Shown here in pieces: positions 9,182-16,480 of a stretch of 49,651 bases of DNA. Source of the stretch: Limnobaculum eriocheiris (GTDB taxonomy: Bacteria; Pseudomonadota; Gammaproteobacteria; Enterobacterales; Enterobacteriaceae). Both the position numbers and the translations under genes were made by a program. The stretch's first letter is position 1. Each line of letters starts with the position of its first letter. The DNA lies in the NCBI RefSeq assembly GCF_021010575.1, contig NZ_JAJNAG010000025.1, positions 1 to 49,651 on the forward strand, read 5' to 3'. The notes beneath the pieces were generated by a model that ran no database searches, was not told the DNA's origin, and saw nothing but the letters and a program-made list of their open reading frames with translations.

Positions 9182-10185
9182 TGGAAGGGCTGTTCCGGCA
9201 CGTGCCGCGAATGAATTTTTATAAGTTCTGTCAGTATATTGAACAGCAACATCCTGATTTACCGCCGCTGGGCAAAACCGAAACGCCGGGCACCGATCCG
9301 GTTCGCTTTCGGCCAGTGCCGGAGATGGGGTTTCCCGCCAGTGAAATGAAGCGAGTAGAGTGGGACGCACAATTCCCCGAGCGCCCGCCGACGGTACGCA
9401 CCACCTTTTTGGGACTGTACGGCGTCGATGCGGTACTGCCTTACGCCTGGCTGGATGACCTTGTTCAGCGTCAGGAGGGGCATGAGTCGCTGGAAGGGTT
9501 TCTCGATATCTTCAACCATCGGGTCATGACCCAGTATTATCGAATTTGGCTGAAATATTACTATCCGGCCGGATTTCGCGCCGGGGGGACCGATTTAGTC
9601 TCCCAGTGTTTACTGGGGCTGGCGGGCTTCGGTATCGAAGGATCTAGCGAGCAGATAGCCGCGCCGCCGTCGCGTTTTCTGGCGCTGCTGGGGCTGATCA
9701 CCCAACGAACCCGCACCGGTGACGGCTTACGCTGTGTGGTAAATTTGCTGCTACCGGGCGCGGAGGTTGAGGTGCGGGAGTTCTATCCCCAGTGGTTCAA
9801 TCTTGAGTCGCCCGCCCGATTACAACGGGATGAACCGGTTAGCCTACAGCGCTCGGCGGTTTTAGGCCGACGCTTTAAAGAGAGCAACAGTGCGGTTCAC
9901 GTCACCATCACCCCCATCAATATTCAACAGGTAGAAGGGCTGCTGCCCGGTGAATCGATTCATACCGATTTAATGGCGCTGCTGCGGGCCTACCTCGGCT
10001 ATCGTTTTGACGCCTGTATGAACATGAATGTGAAACGGTCGTTATTGCCTAAAGCACAGTTAGGGGAATCCCGGGTGCGTTTAGGGCTCACGGCGGTGCT
10101 GGGCATGAAGCAATGGGATAAGCAACATCAGGCAATAACGGTCAATCTGGGGCGCTATGTGGGTTTAGCCGCGGGACAGCAATAG
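9145..10185 (+). CDS. tssG: TssG (ImpH/VasB) T6SS baseplate protein
   Basis: TssG is the second baseplate wedge protein and clamps TssF. The 346-residue sequence opens with the family pattern GLFRHVPRMNFYKFCQYIEQ, followed by VRFRPVPEMGFPASE, an FLGLYG motif and RYYWL-like features (MTQYYRIWLKYYY). Length and motifs are standard for ImpH. It begins inside the 3' end of tssF (37-nt overlap) and ends 17 bp before tssJ, in one transcription unit. Nothing looks broken. Confidence 0.95.
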   Translation: MDRQQDSTFSPLMEGLFRHVPRMNFYKFCQYIEQQHPDLPPLGKTETPGTDPVRFRPVPEMGFPASEMKRVEWDAQFPERPPTVRTTFLGLYGVDAVLPYAWLDDLVQRQEGHESLEGFLDIFNHRVMTQYYRIWLKYYYPAGFRAGGTDLVSQCLLGLAGFGIEGSSEQIAAPPSRFLALLGLITQRTRTGDGLRCVVNLLLPGAEVEVREFYPQWFNLESPARLQRDEPVSLQRSAVLGRRFKESNSAVHVTITPINIQQVEGLLPGESIHTDLMALLRAYLGYRFDACMNMNVKRSLLPKAQLGESRVRLGLTAVLGMKQWDKQHQAITVNLGRYVGLAAGQQ

Positions 10186-10202
10186 AGAAAAGGAATGACA
10201 AA

Positions 10203-10748
10203 ATGACAATGAAACAGCAAAAAAAGAATAAGTCAGTCGCGGTACTTGCTGTCGGCATGATGTTACTGGGTGGTCTGTTAACAGGATGTGGGCTGATGCA
10301 AACCGCAACGGATGGAACGGTCAGCGTCGCCAAAGCCATTTTTATTAAAGACATCAAAGTGCTACATCTGGACTTTGCTGCTCGCGCCGAGCTTAACCCC
10401 GGTGACGGCGGCGTTCCTGCTTCACTGGTGATTCGCACCTACCAGTTGGGCAAAAAGGAAAACTTTGAAAAAGCCACCTATCAAGACCTGCTGGAAAATG
10501 ATGAAAAGGTGCTGGGGGCGGACTTCATCTCTCGGGATGACGTGGTGCTGAACCCGTCGTCCGCCATGGCGCTGGATTCATCAATGCATAAAGAGGCCGC
10601 GTTTGTCGGGGTGGTCGCCTTATTCCGCACGCCCAATCTGGACGATAACAGCTGGCGCGTGCTGATTGAACGTAATGATTTAGAGGCAGATAAACCGAGG
10701 CTGCTGGTGGCGAACTACGCGGAAATCGGTTTGGTTCCGGTCAAATAA
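10203..10748 (+). CDS. tssJ: TssJ (VasD/Lip) T6SS outer-membrane lipoprotein
   Basis: TssJ anchors the T6SS membrane complex in the outer membrane and binds the periplasmic end of TssM. The 181-residue protein has a basic N-terminus, a hydrophobic stretch and the lipobox LTGC with the lipidated Cys at residue 29. The next residue is Gly, so no inner-membrane retention signal is seen. The mature part contains LHLDFAARAELNPGDGG and the VVALFRTP and WRVLIE segments typical of the TssJ beta-sandwich. It sits between tssG and tssE. An alternative ATG two codons downstream (10209) cannot be excluded. Confidence 0.95.
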   Translation: MTMKQQKKNKSVAVLAVGMMLLGGLLTGCGLMQTATDGTVSVAKAIFIKDIKVLHLDFAARAELNPGDGGVPASLVIRTYQLGKKENFEKATYQDLLENDEKVLGADFISRDDVVLNPSSAMALDSSMHKEAAFVGVVALFRTPNLDDNSWRVLIERNDLEADKPRLLVANYAEIGLVPVK

Positions 10749-10760
10749 CAAGGAGTCACG

Positions 10761-11174
10761 ATGGGACCGTCACTGTATGAATCCCTGATGGGGAATTTTA
10801 AATCGGGTATCGCGGTGGATGAGGTGAATGAACAGACGCAAACCATCCTCAGCGTGATGGACAACATTCAACGTATCCTCAACAGCCGGGCTGGCGCGAT
10901 TAAATATCTGCCGGACTATGGCTTACCCGACCTCAGCCTGATTTATCAGGAATTGCCGTCATCAGCCCACAGCCTGATGCGGGCTATCCAGCATACGTTG
11001 CTCAAGTACGAACCGCGCCTGTATGACGTTGAACTGACGCTGGAGCCCGGTGGAAAAGAGATGATCCTCAGCTACACCTTAACCTGCCATCTAAAAGAAA
11101 TAGGGCTGGTACGCTTCGGTACCTACTTTATGCCGGAAGGCAGGGCGATATTGCGGCGGTTGACGGTGCGCTAG
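10761..11174 (+). CDS. tssE: TssE (gp25-like) T6SS baseplate protein
   Basis: TssE resembles phage T4 gp25 and starts sheath polymerisation on the baseplate. The protein has 137 residues with the GPW/gp25 pattern: ILSVMDNIQRILNSRAGA, then LPDYGLPDLS and LKYEPRLYDVELTL, and a C-terminal REIG-like strand (LKEIGLVRFGTYF). The arrangement SLYESLMGNF at the N-terminus is also typical. AAGGAG at about 10750 gives a good ribosome site. It is the last recognisable tss gene in the operon. Confidence 0.93.
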   Translation: MGPSLYESLMGNFKSGIAVDEVNEQTQTILSVMDNIQRILNSRAGAIKYLPDYGLPDLSLIYQELPSSAHSLMRAIQHTLLKYEPRLYDVELTLEPGGKEMILSYTLTCHLKEIGLVRFGTYFMPEGRAILRRLTVR

Positions 11175-11235
11175 AAAAGCAGGGATGGATGTCTTATCAT
11201 AATGATGATGTGTGTTTTGTCAGGGAATAGATAAA

Positions 11236-11487
11236 ATGACGAACGATGAAATGATGGCGTTAGAAACGCTAAAAAAGGAAAGAAAAAATAAGAATATAGA
11301 ACTGCTTATGCACAGTTCTATTTCTTATATTGAATATCCGTTGAATCAAACTATGGTCATTCCGACATCTGACGGAAAAATTTGTTTTTATCCGACATCA
11401 AATAAAATTCAGCATCGGGGACGGGTCTTTGAGGGGAATGCTGAAGACTTGATCCGTTATGTCATGGAAATTAATCAGCAAACCTGA
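11236..11487 (+). CDS. Small protein of unknown function after tssE
   Basis: This 83-residue frame starts at the ATG at 11236 (MTNDEMMALETLKKERKNKN), preceded by AGGGA about 10 nt upstream. An in-frame GTG eight codons earlier (11212) is a weaker start. The product is charged and soluble with a basic helical N-terminus. I recognise no family. It follows tssE by about 60 bp on the same strand, but its AT-rich composition differs from tssF-tssE and matches the island to the right. It could be a T6SS accessory protein or the first gene of acquired DNA; nothing visible decides this. Confidence 0.45.
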   Translation: MTNDEMMALETLKKERKNKNIELLMHSSISYIEYPLNQTMVIPTSDGKICFYPTSNKIQHRGRVFEGNAEDLIRYVMEINQQT

Positions 11488-11594
11488 GAAGGTATATATT
11501 CAGATAAACTAAATACGCATGCTTCTCTTACATTAAGTTGAGAGGGTTCACCTGTGATATCCAGATGATGGGTACCAATTGGGCATGATATTTT

Positions 11595-11650
11595 CCTCTT
11601 TTGAGCATAAAAAAGAGGGGTGAATCCCGTGAGGGTATAACCCTCACGGG
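11595..11650. terminator. Two adjacent hairpins, candidate terminators at the end of the T6SS operon
   Basis: Arms CCTCTTTT (11595-11602) and AAAAGAGG (11611-11618) form one hairpin. A second has 10-bp perfect arms CCCGTGAGGG (11626-11635) and CCCTCACGGG (11641-11650) around a TATAA loop. On the minus strand the second hairpin is followed, about 10 bases on, by a T-rich stretch. They lie in the 460-bp space between rightward T6SS genes and leftward island genes, where a bidirectional stop is expected. Neither has an ideal U-tract directly after the stem. Confidence 0.5.
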
Positions 11651-11680
11651 AAGTGATCTATAGCGTGAAAATAACGCTGA

Positions 11681-11800
11681 TTATTTTTCTTCAGTGAAGA
11701 CTCCGTGTTGATAAACACCATACGAATGATAACAATAAAAATTGTGTTGCCATAAGCTAAACAGTCTAGTCTCAACTTGGTGATAGAGGCGGTTACCAAC
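11681..11800 (-). pseudogene. Decayed DUF2787 gene copy (C-terminal remnant)
   Basis: Read leftward, these bases encode VETRLFSLWQHNFYCYHSYG and then VYQHGVFTEEK and a stop. This parallels the end of the intact DUF2787 protein at 14304-14753 (LFSLWQRNFCRYHSYDTYQ...). The part just upstream (GNRLYHQVETRL) parallels GGYRPVEIRL of the intact gene, so about 70 residues between the two matches are missing: an internal deletion joined at RL|FSLW. No start codon or N-terminal half is visible, so this is a dead paralogue. Confidence 0.7.
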
Positions 11801-11950
11801 AGATGACGCCCCATATATCAGGAGATTTTCATCGCGTTATTCAGGAGGCGATTGGCGCATATTTTAGCCAGGTATCATTTATCGCTAGGCATGAACATCC
11901 CTGTTCAAACAGTTGGGGGGCAGCGTGATGAGTTTAATTTTTAGATTTCA

Positions 11951-13012
11951 TCAGAGTAGCTTTAATAACGCGTCTTCTAACTCGGTGGATCGTATTGGTC
12001 GTCCATAAGAATCATAAGCCACTCCTATCTCACAGGTTTCTCGTAACGCTTTGGCGATATGACGTTTATTTCCATTAAACTTGATATTGATATTTTCTTG
12101 CTCTTCGGGCGTCAGCGTTATTAAGAGGTGCTTTACTGTTTCATCAGTAAGCTGAGTGAAGACAGATTGATACTTATCGTCAATCAAACCATAGTCATAG
12201 CGCTTTTGAAAATCGACACAACGTACACTGGATTGTGTCAGTTCATTAAGCTTATTGTCTTTTAATGCATTGATAATTTCTGTTGCCAGCCATTCGCGAG
12301 AACGGCTGAGTTCTTCCGTCTCTTGCTTCCTCAACGCCTCGATATTACGTTCAATATGCGCTTTTCTATTATCTTCGCCTACAATGATATAGGCTGAATT
12401 GAATACGTTAGACACATCCTGCCAGACGATAGCATCAAGGTTATTATTACAATAATTTGTTAATTCTTGCTTGATATACCCTTCACCGTATTTAGGAGAA
12501 TTATCTATTGCACTGATGATAATCGCTTCATTACTGCGCATGCCCAACTGAATGTCAATAAACTGGCGTTTTATGTCATCGTAAGTGAAAAGGCCATTAT
12601 TATAGGCACGACAGGTACCATAATAGGCATCAGAAGAAAATAAGGGGTATTTTTGATTGATCGTCTTTGTGGCGACATCGGTCAGATTAGCCTTGTTATT
12701 ATCAAGGCAAGCTTTATCCAGTGCGGCAGTGAGCTCTTTTCTTAATCGGTAAAAATAGCTGCCTTCCGAGCGAAGGGCATGACGATAATATATTTCTATT
12801 GGTGTACTGCCAGTATATTCCGTATCTAACTGGTGTAATGTGGATGATAGTATGCGCATCTGTGCTGCAACATCACCATTAGCCCTATAGTCATTGTATT
12901 GCGAACATGTATAGGCAGACTTCGCTTTTATTGTAGGAAGTTCAGTATCCGAACCTGCATCTCCGCATGCTTGTAGTAAAGGTATTAATATTAATGGGAT
13001 AAGCTTTTTCAT
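11951..13012 (-). CDS. Predicted lipoprotein of unknown function
   Basis: This 353-residue protein starts with a short signal sequence (MKKLIPLILIPLLQAC) whose lipobox LQAC puts the lipidated Cys at residue 16. GGAAAGGAA lies upstream at good spacing. The mature protein is helical and charged, with several Cys (TCSQYN, ACLDN, GTCRAYN, NYCNNN, VRCVDF, ETCEIG) that could form periplasmic disulfides. I recognise no domain. It is downstream of the GTPase gene in the same direction with an 80-bp gap, so the two may be co-transcribed. AT-rich composition marks it as part of the island. Confidence 0.7.
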   Translation of the reverse strand: MKKLIPLILIPLLQACGDAGSDTELPTIKAKSAYTCSQYNDYRANGDVAAQMRILSSTLHQLDTEYTGSTPIEIYYRHALRSEGSYFYRLRKELTAALDKACLDNNKANLTDVATKTINQKYPLFSSDAYYGTCRAYNNGLFTYDDIKRQFIDIQLGMRSNEAIIISAIDNSPKYGEGYIKQELTNYCNNNLDAIVWQDVSNVFNSAYIIVGEDNRKAHIERNIEALRKQETEELSRSREWLATEIINALKDNKLNELTQSSVRCVDFQKRYDYGLIDDKYQSVFTQLTDETVKHLLITLTPEEQENINIKFNGNKRHIAKALRETCEIGVAYDSYGRPIRSTELEDALLKLL

Positions 13013-13092
13013 GTTTGAATTTCCTTTCCATTGTAAAAATGATTATTTTCAAAATAGCTAATGTTTATTAGCTTTTTTGATTAGGTGAGTTA

Positions 13093-13980
13093 TTAGCCAA
13101 AGAAGAATCCCCACACCTTTTTAGCTGTTGATATCACCTTACTTTTGCTCGCTTTTAGCACTGTTTTAACAGGAGAAGGCAGCGGTATAACGTCTAATAA
13201 GTTATCAATGAAATTACCGAGTTCGTCGCCGAAAGCCTCTTTTGATTCTGCGACTGCCCGGCCGGTTCTGTTTTTGGGATCGACCTGTGCGATGACGTTG
13301 CTTTTGGCATGCTTTGGGAGGCATCGAATGATTTCCTCAACCAATAAATCAATGTTGTATTTATCATTTGCGGATACGGCAACAATGTGGTTTCTGGGGA
13401 AATCAAAGCATTTTTCAACATAGGCTTGTTTTTCTTTGATATTTTGAAGTTGGGAGAGGGAGGGGCAATTATTTTCTGTATCCCATTCCCGGTAGGGTTC
13501 AATTTTGTCTATTTGATTTAAGACAAAAATAATTTTGTCATCTCCCTCCTGACTGGTTTTAATCACATGGTGATAAAAGTATTCATCCGATGAGAATGCC
13601 CGGTCATCCCCTTTTAATACCCACAGTACAATATCCAGGTCAGGTAACAGTGAACGGTATAGCTCCCTGTACTCATCATCACGCTCCTGACTTTCACCAA
13701 CGCCGGGAATATCAATCAGAATGAGAGACCGTTTGCCAAAGGTCAGCTTCATTCGCTTAACTTCCCGGGTGCAAGCGCCGACATCGCTGACATCACAGAT
13801 ATTGCTGCGAAATATGGCATTGCATAAACTGGATTTTCCGGCCCCCGTTTTTCCCATCACGCCGATGACAGGTTCGTAGTTAACCGAGTGTTTCAATTTA
13901 TCAATGATTTTGTCACTGACTGACTTGGGTAAAATATCCAGGCAGGACTTAACAATATCAATGCCAGATTCATCATTCAT
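13093..13980 (-). CDS. YfjP/YeeP-like P-loop GTPase
   Basis: The protein (295 residues) is a TRAFAC-class GTPase like those carried on enterobacterial CP4-type islands (YfjP, YeeP). Visible motifs are G1 GKTGAGKS (residues 43-50), a G2 Thr in CTREV (71), G3 DIPG (90-93), G4 NQID (155-158) and a G5-like VSAND (about 214). The C-terminal 50 residues contain a hydrophobic Pro-rich stretch (LLDVIPLPSPVKTVL) and end in WGFFFG, suggesting peripheral membrane contact. Its cellular role is not established; such GTPases travel with antirestriction and toxin-antitoxin genes. It lies upstream of the lipoprotein gene, same strand. Confidence 0.85.
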   Translation of the reverse strand: MNDESGIDIVKSCLDILPKSVSDKIIDKLKHSVNYEPVIGVMGKTGAGKSSLCNAIFRSNICDVSDVGACTREVKRMKLTFGKRSLILIDIPGVGESQERDDEYRELYRSLLPDLDIVLWVLKGDDRAFSSDEYFYHHVIKTSQEGDDKIIFVLNQIDKIEPYREWDTENNCPSLSQLQNIKEKQAYVEKCFDFPRNHIVAVSANDKYNIDLLVEEIIRCLPKHAKSNVIAQVDPKNRTGRAVAESKEAFGDELGNFIDNLLDVIPLPSPVKTVLKASKSKVISTAKKVWGFFFG

Positions 13981-14041
13981 AAGGCTTTCCTTTTGACGGA
14001 GTTTTAAATGGCATCAGTCTATCAATTCACGAATTTGGGAT

Positions 14042-14092
14042 TGATCGTTTGTACCGATCACATCATGGTGATTGATCGTTGATGACGATCAA
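14042..14092. promoter_or_regulatory. Two operator-like inverted repeats upstream of the GTPase gene
   Basis: TGATCG (14042-14047) with CGATCA (14055-14060) forms one inverted repeat. TTGATCGT (14072-14079) with ACGATCAA (14085-14092) forms a second. Their shared TGATCG half-sites start 31 bp apart, about three helical turns, so both face the same side of the DNA. They lie 60-110 bp upstream of the leftward GTPase start, inside a 323-bp gene-free stretch (13981-14303). This looks like a tandem repressor site. The rest of the stretch is AT-rich with no other structure that I see. Confidence 0.45.
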
Positions 14093-14303
14093 TGAGGTTA
14101 AAAACAGCTAAATGCTATTTAACTGGGGGAATATTCTTAATATTTGCCAATATATAAGATTTATCTTGGCTGATTCAGTCCATATCACATAAATGAACGG
14201 TATTCGGTAGGATGACTATTATGGTCAGATGCTGCTAAAAGGACTGATGAAAGAGTAGATAAGGATAGCGTGGAGCATAATGATAAATAACGGCTGTACG
14301 TTT

Positions 14304-14753
14304 TTATGATTCCTCAATGCTTATTTTGCACTGATAGGTATCATAGGAATGGTAACGACAGAAGTTACGTTGCCAGAGGCTAAACAGTGGCCCGTAGGCA
14401 GCAATAGGTTCTGAAGTCATACCTAACTGGTAACCGATGCCCCGGCTAAAGTCAAAATCAATGGCATAAGTTGATTCGTGGCCAAATGGTGTCGGTATAT
14501 AGGTAAGCTCAGTGATATAACAAATATGCCAGCGATTATCCTGTTTTCTTTCCAGTCTAATCTCAACAGGGCGGTAACCGCCCGATTTTGCCGTATAATC
14601 TGCATTGTTGTAATTGAGCGTAATACTGAAGACCTTAGGGTGACGTTCTATCACATTTGCCAGTAGCGTAATGAAAGGTTTAAAAATCGGTAAATCACAG
14701 GTGATGGTTAAGTGTGATACTTTTCTTTTTAATCGAGTAGATTTCAATTTCAT
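14304..14753 (-). CDS. DUF2787-family protein
   Basis: This 149-residue soluble protein matches the DUF2787 pattern: SGGYRPVEIRLE at about residues 57-68, WHICYITELTYI, an acidic-aromatic segment AIDFDFSRGIGYQLG, then LFSLWQRNFCRYHSYDTYQ near the C-terminus. The family is found in Vibrio and enterobacterial mobile elements and has no assigned function. It sits between the GTPase and the integrase, same strand as both. A decayed relative lies at 11681-11800, so the element once held two copies. The family name is from pattern memory. Confidence 0.75.
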   Translation of the reverse strand: MKLKSTRLKRKVSHLTITCDLPIFKPFITLLANVIERHPKVFSITLNYNNADYTAKSGGYRPVEIRLERKQDNRWHICYITELTYIPTPFGHESTYAIDFDFSRGIGYQLGMTSEPIAAYGPLFSLWQRNFCRYHSYDTYQCKISIEES

Positions 14754-14786
14754 AAATAATTCTCATTCGCATTATTGATTGTGGAT

Positions 14787-14815
14787 AAAAAAAGAGGAAA
14801 CAAAAAGTTTCCTCT
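14787..14815 (-). terminator. Intrinsic terminator after the integrase gene
   Basis: On the minus strand, stem AGAGGAAAC / GTTTCCTCT (bases 14807-14815 and 14793-14801, 5-base loop) is followed at once by a run of seven T. It lies about 50 bp past the integrase stop and is a classic rho-independent terminator for that gene. Confidence 0.85.
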
Positions 14816-14864
14816 ACTTACAAGATCTTTAAATGGGTGTCTGGATGGCTAATTCGGGATGGAT

Positions 14865-16079
14865 CTATTTTCCTGATGTGTCAGAAATGATGGCATTTTT
14901 CAGTTCTAAACTATCAAGATAGTCTGCATACCACTGCAACATTTCTCTTCGTTGTTCTAAATATTGGGCATGGTTGTATGTACCTCGGATTATATTTTTA
15001 TCAACATGAGCAAGCTGTAATTCAATCCATGCGGTGTTATAACCTTGCTCGTGTAAGATCGTACTCATAGTGTGCCGAAAACCGTGAGCCGTAGTTCTAT
15101 TTAACCAACCCAGTTGTAGTAGACAATAGTTAAATGCTCGTCGTGCTCGGGGTTTTTGAGCATCAAAATAACCTGGAAATATATAGGGTGATTCTATTGA
15201 ATTGGTCAAAACTTTAACAATCTTAAGTAGTTCTATAGATTGTTTACAAAGAGGAACAAGGTGCGGGCGTCGCATTTTCATTCGTTCTGCTGGAATTGTC
15301 CAAGTTGCTCTATTTAGGTCAATTTCATCCCATGTACCATAACGCATTTCTTGAGAACGCAATCCAGTAAGTAATAAGAGTTTTACAGCTAGTTGCATCA
15401 GTGGGTTTATTTTTGATTGATGTAAATTTTGTAAGAACTCAGGTAGTTGCTCGATTGTTAAACTTAGATGATTTTCACTTTCTGGAGATGCTAGAGCATT
15501 AGTTAGATAATCTGCCGGGTTAAATTTAGCTCTGCCTGTTATTATGGCATATGCAAATACTTGGAGGCAGGCATGTCGTGTTTTGCGAAGAGTTTCAAGT
15601 TTTCCTGTTACTTCTATTTTTCTCAAACATGTCAAGACATCCATTGGTGTTATATCAGTGATGGGGCGTTTTCCAATACATGGATATACATATATTTTGA
15701 ACCGATTTTCTGTATTTTTCTTATGTTCGACTCCCCATTTACGTTCTTTGGATAAAATCCACTCATCAGCAATTGTTTTGAATGTATTAACATGAGTGAT
15801 GCGATGAGCTAGTTTTTTGTTCTGTTTTATCTGAGATGGGTCTGTATTCTCCGATAGTAATTTACGTGCCTCATCACGTAGTAGGCGAGCTTGTGCAAGA
15901 GAAATATTAGGGTAAACTCCAATAGCAAGTTTTTTCTCTTTTCCTGCAAAGCGATATTTGTAACGCCAGTATTTTGCACCTGATGGTTTTACTAAAAGAT
16001 ATAATCCCTGACTATCAGTAAGTTTGTATTCTTTTTCTTTGGGTTTGGCCGCTTCAGTCTGTTTGGCGGTTAAAGGCAT
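14865..16079 (-). CDS. P4-type tyrosine site-specific integrase
   Basis: The integrase has 404 residues. The N-terminal arm-binding domain is the P4/DUF4102 type (LTDSQGLYLLVKPSGAKYW, FAGKEKKLAIGVYPNISLA). The C-terminal catalytic domain shows the tyrosine recombinase residues: Arg241 in LTGLRSQE, His332 and Arg335 in HGFRH, His358 in LAH and nucleophile Tyr368 in RGTYNH. Length and residues are complete, so it is probably active. It reads away from cysJ, toward the GTPase and DUF2787 genes. P4-type integrases usually sit beside a tRNA or tmRNA 3' end, but I see none here. AAAGGA precedes the ATG, and a strong hairpin lies just upstream of that. Confidence 0.93.
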   Translation of the reverse strand: MPLTAKQTEAAKPKEKEYKLTDSQGLYLLVKPSGAKYWRYKYRFAGKEKKLAIGVYPNISLAQARLLRDEARKLLSENTDPSQIKQNKKLAHRITHVNTFKTIADEWILSKERKWGVEHKKNTENRFKIYVYPCIGKRPITDITPMDVLTCLRKIEVTGKLETLRKTRHACLQVFAYAIITGRAKFNPADYLTNALASPESENHLSLTIEQLPEFLQNLHQSKINPLMQLAVKLLLLTGLRSQEMRYGTWDEIDLNRATWTIPAERMKMRRPHLVPLCKQSIELLKIVKVLTNSIESPYIFPGYFDAQKPRARRAFNYCLLQLGWLNRTTAHGFRHTMSTILHEQGYNTAWIELQLAHVDKNIIRGTYNHAQYLEQRREMLQWYADYLDSLELKNAIISDTSGK

Positions 16080-16100
16080 AATAGTATTCCTTTACTTTTT

Positions 16101-16129
16101 ATTAGGGGGCCCTATAAGGGCCCCCTAAT
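16101..16129. repeat. Perfect 12-bp-arm hairpin in the integrase leader
   Basis: ATTAGGGGGCCC (16101-16112) and GGGCCCCCTAAT (16118-16129) are exact inverted copies around a TATAA spacer. The element begins about 20 bp upstream of the integrase ATG, next to its ribosome site, in otherwise AT-rich DNA. No T-tract follows on either strand, so it does not look like a simple terminator. It could be a translational control hairpin, a protein-binding palindrome, or part of the attachment region. Confidence 0.75.
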
Positions 16130-16480
16130 GATAATTGATATACGTTGAATTTAATAGATTATAGTTGAGTGATTTTTTGTTTTTTGATTATATATCAGTT
16201 GATTATTTTTTATTTAAGGTGATGTATTGATGTGTGTTGAATGATTGGTTCTTCCAGCAACGGGAAGGTCAAGTGGTTGTTTTCATTCTGTGGTGATTAA
16301 ATTTTTGGAATGGTTTTTTAGCCATATATCACTCAACCATCACGCCATTGGATTAAAACATCCGATGGCGCAATTTCCCCCATATGCCTTTTTATTATTT
16401 GTTATGTCTATCCATTCTTTAATCTAATGAAACCAGCGGGATACTCTTAGACAGAATAATTCTAAAGGATCCGCATACCC
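16130..16480. other. Gene-free stretch between integrase and cysJ
   Basis: The left 100 bp is very AT-rich; the right part should hold the cysJIH promoter, which in relatives is CysB-activated, but I cannot place CysB sites by eye. One hairpin is visible: CGCCATTGGAT (16343-16353) and ATCCGATGGCG (16360-16370), with one G-T pair and a 6-base loop. It may be the old terminator of the gene that lay before cysJ prior to island insertion. No tRNA and no convincing att repeat was found. AAAGGA at about 16464 is the cysJ ribosome site. Confidence 0.4.

Noticed and set aside
2239-9519. Many 60-105 residue open frames on both strands inside tssM, tssA, tssF and tssG
   Set aside because: They are shadows of GC-rich coding sequence, lack ribosome sites and have no recognisable protein features.
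11803-11928. A 41-codon plus-strand open frame in the T6SS/island spacer
   Set aside because: No ribosome site and no recognisable features; it overlaps the edge of the DUF2787 remnant and could be a chance frame.
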